Assembly: GCA_030762175.1 (NCBI GenBank)
Contig: CM060831.1
Location: 139,725,001 to 139,789,000 of the forward strand
Direction: 5' to 3'
DNA length: 64,000 bases
DNA from: Metallyticus violacea
Lineage: Eukaryota > Arthropoda > Insecta > Mantodea > Metallyticidae
This document shows, piece after piece, positions 1 through 12,441 of the stretch. The position numbers and the translations under genes are program-made. The stretch's first letter is position 1. Each line of letters opens with the position of its first letter. Under the pieces are notes generated by a model, which was not told the DNA's origin, ran no database searches, and was given only the letters and a program-made list of their open reading frames with translations.

Positions 1-137
1 AACGCTCTAAAGGTCGCAATTTTTGTTTTTTCTCAACGAAACTCAGCGTAGAGTCATCAATTAACAAACTATTCATCGAGTTCGTTAACCAGATAAATTG
101 AATCATTGGGGTGGGGGCTAGCCTAAAGCGAAAATTA

Positions 138-224
<87 letters not shown>
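138..224. repeat. (TAA)n microsatellite
   Basis: About 29 uninterrupted AAT/TAA triplets inside a 140-bp unit of array S1. Confidence 0.98.
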
Positions 225-402
225 TGAAAAATCGCTCTAGCTTCCTTAACTTTCTTTATTCTAAACCAAACTCTGAAAATTTCTTTAAAATAAATTGTTA
301 AAAGGTAGTTTTTGGATATCATGGCAATCAGGCCACTAGGAGTGGGGATATACCAGAAAATCTAGTGGGGTTTAAAGCGAAATTTTAAAATTAATTTATT
401 TT

Positions 403-458
403 CCTTTAAAACAAATTAAAATTGCTCTAGTGGAAGCAATTTTAATTTGTTTTAAAGG
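403..458. repeat. Perfect 24-bp hairpin
   Basis: Bases 403-426 are the exact reverse complement of 435-458, separated by an 8-base loop (ctagtgga). The stem is AT-rich and lies inside array S1; the half-site sequence is itself repeat-unit material, so one unit fragment appears to have been duplicated in inverted form. Confidence 0.95.
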
Positions 459-1079
459 TAATGCTGTGTATGAGGCATCAAAATAAAATAAATAAATGAT
501 TTTCCGAAAATCAGTGAATTGGGATTTTTTTTAACGAAACTCAGTATACACTTTTTAAGTAAAACAAAAATATAGTTTCTGAAAATCAGAGAAATCGGGC
601 CATTAGGAGTGGGGGTTAACCTGAAATTCAAAATTTAAAAATAGATATAGCAGCACCAGTATTTGTTTTTTTTCATATCTAAACTCGACATATACCATTT
701 AAATAAAATATTCTGAAAATCAGCGAAATGACATTATTAGAAGTGGGGGGGGGGGTTTGACTGAAAAAAATGATTTGGGATTAAAGCGAAATTTAAAAAT
801 CGCTGGCTTCGCATTAAACAAAATTAAAGAAAACTCGAGATATACCATTAAAATAAGCAAAATATTTTATGAAACTTAGAGAAATGTGACTAATTGGTGG
901 GGGTTGCCTGAAACCCAAAATATAAAATTCCCTCTAGGGGCATTAATGTTTGCTTTTTCCGCAACGGAATTTTTATATATAGCATTTAAATAAAATAAGA
1001 CGAATAATGTCAGAAAAGTGCGGAAATTGCACCATTAGAAGTAGGGGCATATCCGAAAACCGAAATTTAAAAAGTGCTC

Positions 1080-1325
1080 TAGCATTTAATTTTCTCTCAA
1101 TTGTTTCAAATAAATGGACAAGTGAACTTAACATATAAACTGTATTTATAACTATGCATATGTTTTATATTTAACAACAGCTGTGAAATATTAATCTAAT
1201 TTGTATGTGAGAATTATATTTGTACGTAAAAGTGCTGTGTAATAACTTTAAGAAAAGGTATGCGTTACATCTTTTTACAACAATAACATAAATTAAATTT
1301 CAAAGCCAATGAAAATCTATATAAC
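1080..1325 (+). repeat. Tail segment following array S1
   Basis: Single-copy-looking sequence that follows the array, running from catttaattttctctc to aatttcaaagccaatgaaaa. The same order of segments follows array S3 at 61330-61830, so array plus tail is one repeated entity. The S3 copy has a SINE inserted in it and this one does not. Similarity stops near 1325. Confidence 0.8.
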
Positions 1326-2511
1326 TTTTGATTGTTTTTATTTGCTTTGTACATTGTAATTGTTTCTGAATATCTGCTTATTTTTGTTTTATTGAAACAT
1401 ATGAACACCTTTTTCTTAAATACACAAGTAACTCGAAACTTTCTGTTATTTTTCTCAATTTTAGTTAAAGTAAAAATGATATAAAGGGGTAGGCTCATTA
1501 ACATGGTTACGTTGAAATATATGGTACGTCTATAAGTGGTTATACATTTCATTTAATTGATTGTCTACCATTAATTCTTGTGGTTTAATCTCAATAATTA
1601 CAATAATGATAATTCTAAAAATTAGTCTCTTTTGCAAAAGCACTACTTTTTATAGATTGCAAGAATTCTAATTTTGTTTTCTTAATACCACAAGTTATTT
1701 CATTTCATTAATTAATGAGGCATAATTTGGATTTTGTATTCGGTTTTATTAAAAAAATATTCAACTCGGTGAGGAATTCGCTTAGTTTACGTGATGAACT
1801 TTTTTTAATTTCAATTTTCTCTTTAAATGATCGCAAAGAAAAATGCTTAGAATGTAATTTTTGTATATTGTTAATTTTCTTGTTCAATTAACAAAAATCA
1901 AAGCAATTATTCCGAACTTCACCAGCCTGCTATTTAACAACAGTTAGTTACTAACGAAGCGATTGACTATCGCGCCTGGAAAGTTTCTGCAGCGACATGA
2001 TGGTGCATACGGATAAAGCGCCCAAGATAATTGGGTTCCAGGATAAAATCTCTTTTGGGACAATTTGTGCTAAACGGGGGACATGCTCAGAGCTTTAGTG
2101 TTTCAATCTCCTTAGCACCATATCTTGAACGGTAATCACTGAGGTTAGGGCAAGAACACTTTGGCGTTTGCAGGAGGAGGGGGGGGGGGAGAAATCATAT
2201 TTCTTGGGAATGTGATACGTCATAACCGTGACGAAAGGAACTCTAGCGTTTCCCGTGAGGAGGCGGTGACAAATGCGTCACAGGCGTGTGGCCCCTGACA
2301 TGTGGAAAACCGCCGGAAGCTGTTACATTTTTTTCCTGTTTAAAGTGATAAGCTATATCTCAAATGTACTAGTAGTACCTTCCTTTGAGTGATTCACATC
2401 CGCCCAAGAAATGACTGTTGCATTTCTTCAGAGAAGCTGTGAAAAAGACTTAGCACATCAACTGAGTGAAGTATTTTATTTAGAATTAGAAATTAAATGA
2501 TGAATTGTTTG
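1326..2511. other. No gene recognised
   Basis: AT-rich sequence with a G-run near 2175-2190. I see no coding segment, RNA gene or repeat matched elsewhere in the window. Confidence 0.5.
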
Positions 2512-2525
2512 CAGAAGAAATGTGT

Positions 2526-2787
2526 CGATCCTGGAGGTCTAGGGGTAACCTTACTTGTCTCCTAAACCCAAGATTGCGGGCGTAAAAATCCTAAGCATGG
2601 CATCCTTCGGAAGAGAAGTAAAGCATTGTGTCCCGTGTCGTAGATTTATGGCACGTAAAAGAACCTCAAGCCTGAAAGAAGAGACCTCTGAGCAAAATTT
2701 GTCGGCGGTTTCACCCCCACAATTGATTGGGACACTGATGACCTGAGATGTTGAAGAGCGTTCGTAAATAAACTTATCAACAATCAA
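2526..2787 (+). mobile_element. SINE-A copy (tRNA-derived SINE), 14-bp TSD
   Basis: The head keeps the pol III A-box-like ggtctaggggtaacc. The body ends in the family's gacctgagatgttgaagagcg and aaataa tail. Compared with the longer copies, it has lost the segment between the anticodon-like region and ggcgtaaaaatcc, which removes most of the B box. A perfect 14-bp target-site duplication, cagaagaaatgtgt, lies at 2512-2525 and 2788-2801, so the insertion boundaries are firm. Two short ORFs lie across it and are not genes. Confidence 0.95.
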
Positions 2788-2801
2788 CAGAAGAAATGTG
2801 T

Positions 2802-5800
2802 AACCCAACACATCCATGCAGAAGGACAATAATTCGAAAATGTTCTTTGGAAGAGAAACAATCCTCTGGTCCGAGGGTTGGTTCTTATGCTTCACCCCTG
2901 ATACATTTCTAGTTTATATCTTTTTTTCTATATTTACCCAATTTTTCCACATAACTCTCCATGAAGACCGATACACTTCTGTCATTGATACCCTTACATT
3001 TCTACAGGTTCCTGAAAGAAGAATTGGCCAACTCTACATGACTTTTAGCTGCCTCTCAATTAGCTAATGAACATTTGTGTCAAAGTTTTATGAAATTGAT
3101 TCAAATTCAAACCACTTAAACCTTAAAAACAATCTAACTCTTAAAGTTCAGAAAGATGTGTCTTTGGAAACACATATTGGAGTAGTTCTGGAGAGTAATC
3201 AAGGTGTTCCAGCAGTTAAAATCTTCTTTATCACAACACAAGACTTTTGGATTGAAGCCTTGTCCTGAAGAAAGCGCTCATGTAGTCTCAATGTTTCTCC
3301 TTGACTGCATCGTATAATTTTGAAAATCTGTGCACAATAACGACTTTTTACTTTGACTTCTCTCTACAAATAATCAACCAGTATAACACAACCGGTCCGG
3401 AAACATAATATGAAGCCATGCCATTCCTTACTCTGCATTTTGGTTTCAGAATCATAATGATGGTCCCTTGACTCATCACAGAGACAGATCTGTGAAGCAG
3501 TTTCTGTTTGTCCTTCTGAAAATGCCTGAGATTTTATTGCAAATGCTGACTCAACAGTTTTTGAGTAAATGAACATCCGAGACACTGTGATATGCTGTAT
3601 CCCTGATGTTGCTCTACGCCTTTACAACACTCAATCGTGTGCTTTATGTTTCCTTCTGTTGTGCCAATTACCTACCGCAGTGAGCGCGTCTTCACAGGAT
3701 GTTTTGCCACATTTCATTTTTAATACATCATAAGTAAGAATTGTGATTTTTTACAAATGCGACATAGCACAATGAAATGTGAAATTGACTACTAAAATAC
3801 GATATAATTGCGAAATCGACATTTTTTTCCCCCGAAATAAAACCCCTTTCTTAGATTTTCCTCTGGAAACTTCAAATAAGCACTTTGTGCATCTTGGAAT
3901 TGTTTATGATGCACTTGGTGGAAAGTAAACCCTTCAGAACCCACTTATTCGACCGTCACACATTTTACCGAGTTGTATCTTTCATTCCCTTCGCGTAAGT
4001 CAAGTCAGCAAGTGCTAAGATGGTGAGGTCGAAAATACCGATAAAACAGCTGGCAGAAATTATAAATAGGAAAATTTTTGTATCAGCGATGGTGAAATTT
4101 GAATGTGTCAACTGTGTAATCAGTACCTGGAATGGCAAAAGAAGGACGTTTGAGAAAGCATGTCAAAGTTGGGGACATGTCAGTGCAAAAGTAGTTTCAA
4201 TAATGAATCAGAAGAGGAACAATGTGGAATAAAGCTGCAAGTCACCATTCAAATGATGCACGATAAAGCGTAAAGTGCAAAATCTGGAAAAAAGTGTTTT
4301 GTTCAAGATACAGTGAAGATGTTTTCGGAGATTAATGTCCCTGTTCACAAATTGGACTATCCAGCTTTTCGGGAATACTTGTCAAAATAAGTAGCTTAAT
4401 TTAAGGTTGTACACCAATATTTAATTTTATTGATTCTTAAAAACAAAGAGAGTAAAAAAATTAACGTCATTTCCGCGTTTACACTTTAACAAAGACAAAC
4501 AATTAACATAAATAAAATGAGAACTAAAAAAATGAAATAAATTTAGGGGTGTAAAATAACACAAAACCATATTAAATGCCCAATATTAAAATTATTAATT
4601 ATTGACTATTTTATCTACATTAATACTATTTTAAAACATTCTTTTTATATCAGAATAACTCAAATTATGTTTTTTTTTTCAAAATGCTATAAAATGCTAA
4701 ATCTATGATTTTAAAAGGTTAAAAATTATCACTCGTAATCATAACACAGAGCACATTTCCTCTAAAGTTGTTGGTATACCGTGATGAATTTCAAAAGAAG
4801 GCATTTCCTTCATTTGCGGATATTTAATTACAACTCTTTGCTCGACACGCTCTATTTTCCCAGTGAGTCAGCACTTCTATCGTTTCAACACACAACTTCA
4901 TACTGCGTAAGCAACTTTTCTACTTTTCAGGCTGTTTTGACAACTCCTAACATTTTTTCTAGATTCAATTATGAAGTCCTTAAATAAAAGTAGCATATAA
5001 ACTTAAGATTGAGTGCTAGTAGAGCACATTCTAGTCATACAAAATTTTTGTAATTGTACAAAAAGTTAAGCACATAAAATTACACAACAAAATTACAAAA
5101 AAAAAAGGGGGTGGGGGCTCTTGCTGTCTCTGTAATTCTTTTCATCATACGTTTCCTTTAGTAGTGATCTCCTTCGTGCTGTTTCTGCACTTGGAATCCT
5201 CTCTGTATTTCTTAATACGCGTCATTCTCTAATTATGTACATCATTGTAGTCACTCCACAGCATATGAAATAAAAAAAAAAAAAACAAATAAAAATAAAA
5301 ATTCCCTAAAAACCTCCAGTATGGAGACATGTTTACTATATGTGAGGACATGACATTTTAATTCCCTAAGGTTGGCAACAAGCATTGTTGTTCCATCAAA
5401 AGTATCTGCTAAAAATATGCCAAGGTAGCATTAAGATCAGCTCTTGTAATTTTCCCCAAAGCTGAGGTAGTTTGTTACTCCTATGCTGTTTGGAGATAAT
5501 TTTGTCAAAACCTCCATTATTTTTTGAAAACAATTGGTACTTGGAGGCGATTCCAGGATTTTCGCAACAAGACAGAGGGACATCATTTTCAAAAGTGAAA
5601 TTATTATGTCTTATTTTGCGAATGAATTTCTTTTTGTGTTGCTTTTAATGGAGCGTTGAAAACATATATTTTAAATGTATTCAGCGCAGGCTGTTGCCAC
5701 GACCGATGCAAGTGGATGCGCCTGATGCCGAGGTTTCGGCCACCCATTAAGTGAAGGTACGCCGAAGAGCTTTGTTGAGATGACAATGTGAAGGCGTACA

Positions 5801-7039
5801 ACTTCTTATGCAACTTTATTCCTGAGTTTTGTCTCAAATGGCGCCTGTTACACCTGCTTGTTTACATCTCCTGTTTCATCGTCGCTGTGCAGCTGGTGTG
5901 ACAGTTGGAGCACGTGGCGTCGACCCCTATGCTTCTTTCTGATGTTACAGAAATAATACAGCATCCGTACAATGATTCAGATGAGAGCTGTATCTTGCAA
6001 AGACTGCACGTGCGTTCTCACCTTATTCGCGACAGTCCTTTATTTGAAAGGAATTTCTTTTGCATCATTTTTCGTCTTTTACACAGTTGCTAATATGAAG
6101 AAGCACTTTCGGTTTTCCAAGTATGGAGCAGAAGCTATCAAAATTCTGCTGTGTTTCTGAGGTTGCGTTTTTTCAATCGGCACTGTCTTGGAGAGGATGT
6201 TTAGCTTGCCGTTTCAACGCTCCTAATATCTGAACTATCGTGCCCTCATTGCAGACATTTTATTCTTAAATGCGACTGGAAGCCTTCGGATGGAGGATAT
6301 TCGCATTGTTGCGGACGATTTGCCACTCTTTCTCCGCGCGTGTTTTGTTCATGTCTTAGCTATCCGAGAGGTGGAAGATATTCGGGGCCTAGTTTTAGGA
6401 AAGTCTAATATAGGTAAAGTACCCAATTTGAAAAAAAAAAACTCCATAATAACAAAATTAATAAACACCTAGATTATTGGCACGATTAGCAAAGGAGTTA
6501 ACAGTTGCCCCCCTTCCCCGTCGAAAAAAAAAAGATAAGTACAATAGGAGGCTCTTATCAAACAACGGTCACTCAATTCCCCTGCCAGAAGCCGAAAGAT
6601 GTTTATTCAAGACGGCTTGCGATCAACTATTCAATGTAAATCGAAGCGAGGCTGGAAAAGAATGTCAGGAAGATGACTCCACCTGTTCCGACCAATGCTA
6701 AATGCCCTATCAATTAGCGGTGGACATTGTTTACAAGAAAGGACGTAAGTTAACGTTTGTGAAAAGTAAAGAGAGAGAGGGGGGAAAAGAAAAGATATCA
6801 CTTCAATTGCAAAATAATTCTTTTTTATATTGGTACACTTGTCTGAAGCATTCGTGTGGGATATAAAGTCCTTGTTTCAAATAGTTTATTTAATACAGTT
6901 TTCTAAAGCAACCTGTTGTAGTTATTTCATAAAATGGATAACATTTGAGTATAGTTCAATGATAACATTCTTGATGAGTTAACTCCAAAGAAAATGCCTA
7001 CCAAATTTATAAAACATGTAGCGGAACTTGACTATTTTC
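2802..7039. other. No gene recognised
   Basis: Scattered ORFs of 60-77 codons (for example 4020-4232 and 6477-6701) have no recognisable domain and no paired splice sites that would make them exons. Poly-A/T runs occur near 4672, 5096 and 5271. The stretch 5600-6400 has mixed base composition and could hold decayed coding sequence, but I recognise nothing. Confidence 0.4.
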
Positions 7040-7610
7040 AACGATTAAAAAGGGTCTGCTGAATTGAAATACCCACGTCAAGAATGTGTAAAAAGTACAG
7101 AGATTATTGAACATGGTATTAGATGACAGGCGAATTAAAGTGTATGGTATTGCCGAAGCTAGAAACTTTTCAAAGGAACGCGTACGTTAAAGTATAAGCA
7201 AAGAATTGCATTTGGAAAAGCTTTGCACAAAATGGGGGCAGCGCTTGTAAAACAGTAGCTCAATAACGCATTCGTATTAAAATATCGCAACTAACAACAG
7301 AACAGGACAGAAGCCAGTTTGTCAGCGTCTAAAAAGGTAGTTGCAGGAGAGACGCCAAAGGGATTTTACATATCTTCAGAAAAGTAAATCCAAAACCGTA
7401 TAATAGTATTTCAAACTTAATGAAAAAATTCGTGAGAGAAGAAAAACTTTTTAATAAGATAATGCTTCTGCTCAGAAAGGCGTTTTATTAATGAGAAAAT
7501 TGAGAGATTTGAAGTATAAATTGTTGGAGCATCCACCTTACTACCCATATTGGCTCCCTCTCATTTTCATTGTTACCAAAACTCAAGCTCTTCCTTTGTT
7601 AGTGAGTTTT
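7040..7610 (+). pseudogene. Decayed mariner transposase (M0)
   Basis: From 7113 the frame reads MVLDDRRIKVYGIAEA, then FSKERV, a stop, and SKELHLEKLCTKWGQRL. This is the classic mariner linker between the second helix-turn-helix and the catalytic domain (…DRRIKVxEIAE…SKERVxxILHEELxMxKLCARWVPRLL). Later, from 7458, DNASAQKG and LRDLKYKLLEHPPYYP match the block carrying the second catalytic Asp (D at 7458-7460) and the run up to the third. There the expected PYSPDLAP has become YYPYWLP, so the third Asp is lost. Stops, frameshifts and deletions make it inactive. Termini were not found. Confidence 0.85.
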
Positions 7611-9088
7611 TTTTTTGGAGCATCGCAGACATAAAAGTATTGGCTAAAATGAAGATCATGTGGTTTTTTAGTAAGAGAACTTTATAGACCACTCTCATTT
7701 ACGGTGACAGGCTATGTGTAGTGTTACTAGCTTTTATTAAGCTAATCCTGAAGGCGAGAATGCAGGAAGCCAGGAGTTGAACACTACATTCGTCGCTCTG
7801 TATTGGGCCCTCAGGGTAATTGCCTCTGATAGAATAATTAAGCACTATGATGTCCACAGTCCATCGAGAAGTTCACGCCGTTGTTAAGTGGAATCAATAA
7901 GCATCCACTTTAAAGATAAATGGAATAAATACCAGGGGGGCGCGACACAGGAGAAGCTCTCCATTACAGGCTAAGAGGCAAGGAAGGGTCTTTTTAATAT
8001 TGTAAACTAGCTAATTTTCAGTTTTTAATGAAAATTATGATCAAGGCTTATAGATAACGACTTCTTTTTGAATATGATTCAACGCTGCAAGGCCATTTAA
8101 AAAATAAATGTATTGCATGGCCATGCCATAAAAACTGGTACAGACTTGAAACCATCTATCCGAATGAATTTAAAATGGTAATTTTGAAATTATAAATCAG
8201 TAATATCAGGTTATGTATAAAATACGGCATGAGATGACAAAGAAGTGATTTTCTCTGCAAATGGATGGAAAAAACGCATGACTGAGTATTCTCACAAGGC
8301 CAATTTCAATCAAATTAATTGAAACCCACTGTATTTCTTTCTTTACTGTTAATACCACTGGAGTGTGACTTACAAATGGATGAGAGAATCTTCTTTCGTG
8401 CCTGAAAAAGTACCTGTTTTGTGGTTGATGGCATTTAAACTAATATTAATTAAGCCTTGAATCATTTTCTTTGTTTAAATTGCAATTGCAATTGTTTAAG
8501 ATGTCAGTTTACCAACATTAAGGTGGACGTGTAATTTTGATAGCCAACTTTGTTGGTGAATTTATGTTTCCCTCACACATTGCATTTTACGACCCACCCT
8601 CACAGAAATATAATTACCTATAATGTATATTTATATAAACCTAATTATTAGTAATTTGTAATATAAATATTGTCTATATACGTGTGTCATAAGCTTTAAA
8701 TTCGATGTAAGAATTATACAAAATAGAAAGTTTGGTGCTTTGTTACGCTAACTTGGAAAGTCAACAGGGTCATAACAACTATACAAAGAAACCCGAGGGT
8801 AGCGTGTTGTGCCATCAGCTCTTCAAACGAGTCAATGTTGACCATATGTTTTAAAATTTTCCAAAAAGTAGCAAATGACAGATGTAGTAGGGGAATTTGA
8901 ACCTGCCAATGGAGAAGGTATGTTTGAACGTTTAAAGATAAGCGCGAAGATTACGCGTACCTATTTAACCCCGTGGCATCGATGAGACCAAGGATTTTTT
9001 ATTTGAATTTAATATATAAGGGAACCTTAGTTCGGTTCTTATTCGCCAGGTCTACACACAAGATACAGGCAGCATTCATTATACGTTC
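7611..9088. other. No gene recognised
   Basis: AT-rich, with no ORF above 65 codons and nothing recognisable. A small caattgcaattg palindrome lies near 8484. Confidence 0.45.
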
Positions 9089-9102
9089 GACTTCCAGGGA
9101 GA

Positions 9103-9346
9103 TTGATTTGTTTATTTACGGACCTCTTTACATCTCAGGTCATCAGCGTCCCATTCAGTTCAGGGCGTGAAACGACCGACAAATTTTGCTCAGAGGTCTC
9201 TTCTTTCAGGCTTGAGGTTCTTTATCGTGCCGTAAATGTACGATACGGAACCCACTGCTTTACTTCCCTGCCGAAGGAAGCCATACTTAGGATTTTTACG
9301 CCCGAAGCCATACTAGGATTTTTACGCCCGAAAAAATCCTAAGTAT
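9103..9346 (-). mobile_element. SINE-A copy with 5' inversion
   Basis: The 3' two thirds of SINE-A runs on the minus strand (cagcgtcccattcag to gaagccatacttagg). At its 5' end the block gccatact(t)aggatttttacgcccgaa occurs twice in a row. The outermost 17 bases (9331-9347, ending atcctaagtatg) are the same segment inverted. Flanks gacttccagggaga (9089-9102) and gactttcagggaga (9347-9360) form a 14-bp target duplication with one mismatch. The structure fits LINE-driven reverse transcription with twin priming. Confidence 0.9.
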
Positions 9347-9360
9347 GACTTTCAGGGAGA

Positions 9361-9950
9361 GTTTGCACGGCTGAAGCGCTCAATTTGAAGATCTACACTC
9401 GGCAAGATACCTGCAGTTTAGTTCAGTGATTCAATTCGACTCATTCATCAGTTCTTATTCTCCAATTCTTCACGCGGCAAGATACAGAAAGTACTTGAGT
9501 TTCAGTTTCACGCGCCGCAGCACATATTGTAAGTTTCATACGCGGCAACTAAGTTTATAGTCAATGTAGCCAAGTCTATCATAAGCAAAACACCAGAGGA
9601 CGCGAAAGATTTTGGACAGAATAAAATACCAATATATATTATATGGCATCGCGTGCCTATTTACACTATTGAACTGCTCTCCCAGTTCTATTGGGTCCCA
9701 ATCAACAAAATAGCAGAATTTCCCCCAGAGAAATTGTTGCAATTGAAGAATAGGCAACACCGAAGAGACCAATGATCAGCCTACTAACAAATTGTTTCAA
9801 GATTGGTGTCTAACCTGCGACACTAGCCGGAGCCAACTAACCCGCTTCATAATTTGGCTCATCCACATGGGGCGTACAACAACAACACTGACAAACCATC
9901 TCATAATTTGGCGCCCAACGTGGCTGCCACACCAAATAGCTTCAATTAGA
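9361..9950 (+). other. Possible LTR-retrotransposon remnant with primer-binding-site-like motif
   Basis: At 9909-9925 the sequence is tggcgcccaacgtgg, resembling the primer-binding site just inside the 5' LTR of many Ty3/gypsy-type elements and retroviruses. A related copy, cataatttggctcatcc…ggggcg, lies 60-70 bp upstream. The preceding 500 bp, with repeated cgcggcaagata motifs, could be LTR. No gag, protease or RT reading frame follows, and no second LTR was found, so this is tentative. Confidence 0.3.
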
Positions 9951-11396
9951 AGACATGATACGACTTCAATACATAGTTCCTTTGCATTCCCCCTTCCCCC
10001 TTGCATGCTCCTCTCAAAGAGTCGAGAAAGGAAATTTATATGAAATGCTCTTTATTAAGCACCAAAGGTTGTTTTATGTGAAGCTCCAATAACTTCCTCA
10101 AACACTTAAAATTTAGTAACAAGTCACCAAAAATAATCGAAGGTTCAAATCCAAAACTCAACATCAGATAATTCAGCATTCATCTAAGTTCTAAGGTTAT
10201 TATCGGCCATGGCATGCGGTGAGATAAATTTGTTCATTGCCTGAAAGGAAACCGAGCTATAAAAGTCACGTCTTCATCCCATTTAACATTCGGTCAGCAT
10301 CTTAAAACTCCAAAATAGAACAATACTGTCTTCAAGAAAACAGAAAGCAAACAAATTCGGACTGCCAAATATGCAATGGTTCAAGCTGATAAGCACTCAA
10401 AATTTTGTGTAAATTTTGCCTTTTTCACAACAGTGAGAAATCGGCGTGAAAGCGACCATGAATTCAGTGCCAACAGAGTGATGGAAAAGTGAAAAAAAAA
10501 AAATACATTTGTGAAGAATTGTACACAAGAGGTACAATTGAGACCAAACATTTCACTTTGTAAGAAGCTTTCGCGGAACCGCTTCATGGGCATTATGACC
10601 TATTAATTAAGATTGTAATTTTCATATCTGTGTGACAAATTACGTATTAAGCTAACAAATAATCATACAATTAAATTTTAGCGCGAATAGATATCTGTAA
10701 TAATTATAATTATTTTTTACTGAACAGCCGTCGTAAATGTTACGTGCGGTTTATGTTCCAACTGTCACTGCTCATGGCATTTATTAGTATTATCAAGTGG
10801 AACTCGTCACCGACTTCAAATATCATCTTCATAAACTCATATTGTGATCTCTTATCGTAACATCATTCAGTATCTTTCTGTATGCTTTCAATAAACCATA
10901 ACTTTTTGAAAACACCTTGCTTTATACGTCATAATGACGCGTGAGAAGCAAATTTGTCAAAAAATGAGATATCCAATGCCGTCTAGAGAGATGTTAACAA
11001 TGTAAATCATTGGATCAAGGGGATCAAGGTCTTAAAACGAGACCCGAAGATAGTACAAGAAAACCACGCCGGAGAAAGAAGCAGCCATCTTAAATCCAAA
11101 CAGAGGCTAACTGTAATTATCTTCACTCATTCTGCGAAAACTTGTAGTTATTCTCTGTTGTAAAAACCTGCAGGAAAGTGAGTTCTCTAATCCGCACTTT
11201 TAAAAGAGTAAACGTGTCCCTACTCAGATTGATGATGGCTTACTTGGAATATTGCGATCTTCTGCTAAAAGACTTAAACTCTGCGTAAGTTACATCTGCG
11301 ATATACGTTTGTTCGATCATATAACACCCTCCCTCGATATGCTCTCTTGATTCCTCTTGAAAGACCGAAGAAATGTTCATTGTCTCACATTAGTTT
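9951..11396. other. No gene recognised; one weak LINE-like segment
   Basis: Mostly unremarkable. Around 11213-11290 (+) a short frame reads LLRLMMAYLEYCD, faintly like the C-terminal reverse-transcriptase motif of CR1/Jockey LINEs (…VRPHLEYCSPVW…). It is too short to call. Confidence 0.35.
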
Positions 11397-12005
11397 TCAA
11401 AATTATCCCTTCATCTTCTCCATGTTATCTGTCTTCTCTCTCGTTGCCACGGCAGAGCTCCAAAAATGCCTGACAACAGATGACTGGTTGCTGATTTTGG
11501 ACTGAGGAAAGAAATCTAGCACCCATCTTGCACTAACCTTATTCGTGTTTAAATGTTCATGAATAATTCGAAAGACTGTTGTTTTAGAAAGGCCCAACCT
11601 TGCTGCTATTTCTGTAACTTCCATAATTTCTTCTTCAACAAGAGCGATGTTTTCAGGAGTGAGCACCTCCAAGAGCCGACCTGTACGCTGTTCGTCTTCA
11701 ATGCTTTCACCACCCATTCGAAAAAGTTTGTCCCATACGGTAGAATATGAGGGGGATGCTTCCCCATACACATCGTCCAATCGCTGTTTAATTTCATTTG
11801 GAATAAGTCCTTGTTTTGTGAAAAACTTAATAACAGCTCGATACTCCATTTAAACATGTCACAATCTTCTATCCTTCTTTATACAGCTATATCTGAATAC
11901 AGCGGAGCGTAAGTTACAGCTACAATTATTTACTTAACAGATAAGATATGACACCAGCTAAGGCTTTTATTGGGGAGGCCAGAAACTTATGGACCTACCC
12001 TCGTA
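11397..12005 (-). pseudogene. 3'-truncated mariner, N-terminal half of transposase (M1)
   Basis: The minus strand starts at 12005 with an inverted terminal sequence reading cgagggtaggtccataagtt. A 148-codon frame follows (11849-11403). It holds the N-terminal mariner HTH (EYRAVIKFFTKQGL, YGEASPSYSTV) and the second HTH (LGLSKTTVFRIIHEHL, ARWV). Between them the WAKRF block has become WDKLFRM. The frame then runs through a short tail and ends before any catalytic Asp. The 3' end of the transposon is absent. It is the same family as M2 (58.5 kb) and M3 (38.5 kb), of the SETMAR/GVQW-like type. Inactive. Confidence 0.93.
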
Positions 12006-12441
12006 CATAGACTACAGTTTTAGTGTAGTATTCTCATTAATATTGTAAAATTGTATAAATAATTTAAAATAAATTACGATAAAATATAAATTAAAAGTGC
12101 AACACAAATCGTATTTTAGAGTTTTTAAAACAAGAAAACTCTACACCGGGCCACGTTTGTTAAAGTCCTCAGAAAACGATATAATAGCCTGTCGGCAATA
12201 TTAATGAACGGCAGTGAACTTAAACATAAATTGCTATTTGATGAGTTTTAACTACACTGCCCAAAAATAATCATCGCTCTTCTCATGTTTGACGTTCAAT
12301 AACTTGGGCAACATTATTAAGGACAGCGATCTCTGTTTAAAAGTTGCACTGATAATGAATGGAAGCTTTAGAGGAATGTGGGCAAGCAGTGTGAGATGTT
12401 TACGCAAGTCATCTGATTTTCGTATGTTTTGTATGTTGCAG

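Larger units (their letters stand above)
1..1090 (+). repeat. Array of ~140-bp tandem repeats (S1)
   Basis: Diverged units each read roughly: aaaatcgctctag, a tttgtttttt stretch, acgaaactc, a taaataaaata segment, gaaaatcag, then a cattaggagtggggg-type core. The G-rich core recurs near 103, 330, 595, 730, 872 and 1022, so the basic spacing is about 140-150 bp. The array is open at the window's left edge. The same unit forms arrays at 47985-48610 (inverted) and 60480-61330. No coding potential is visible. Confidence 0.85.
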
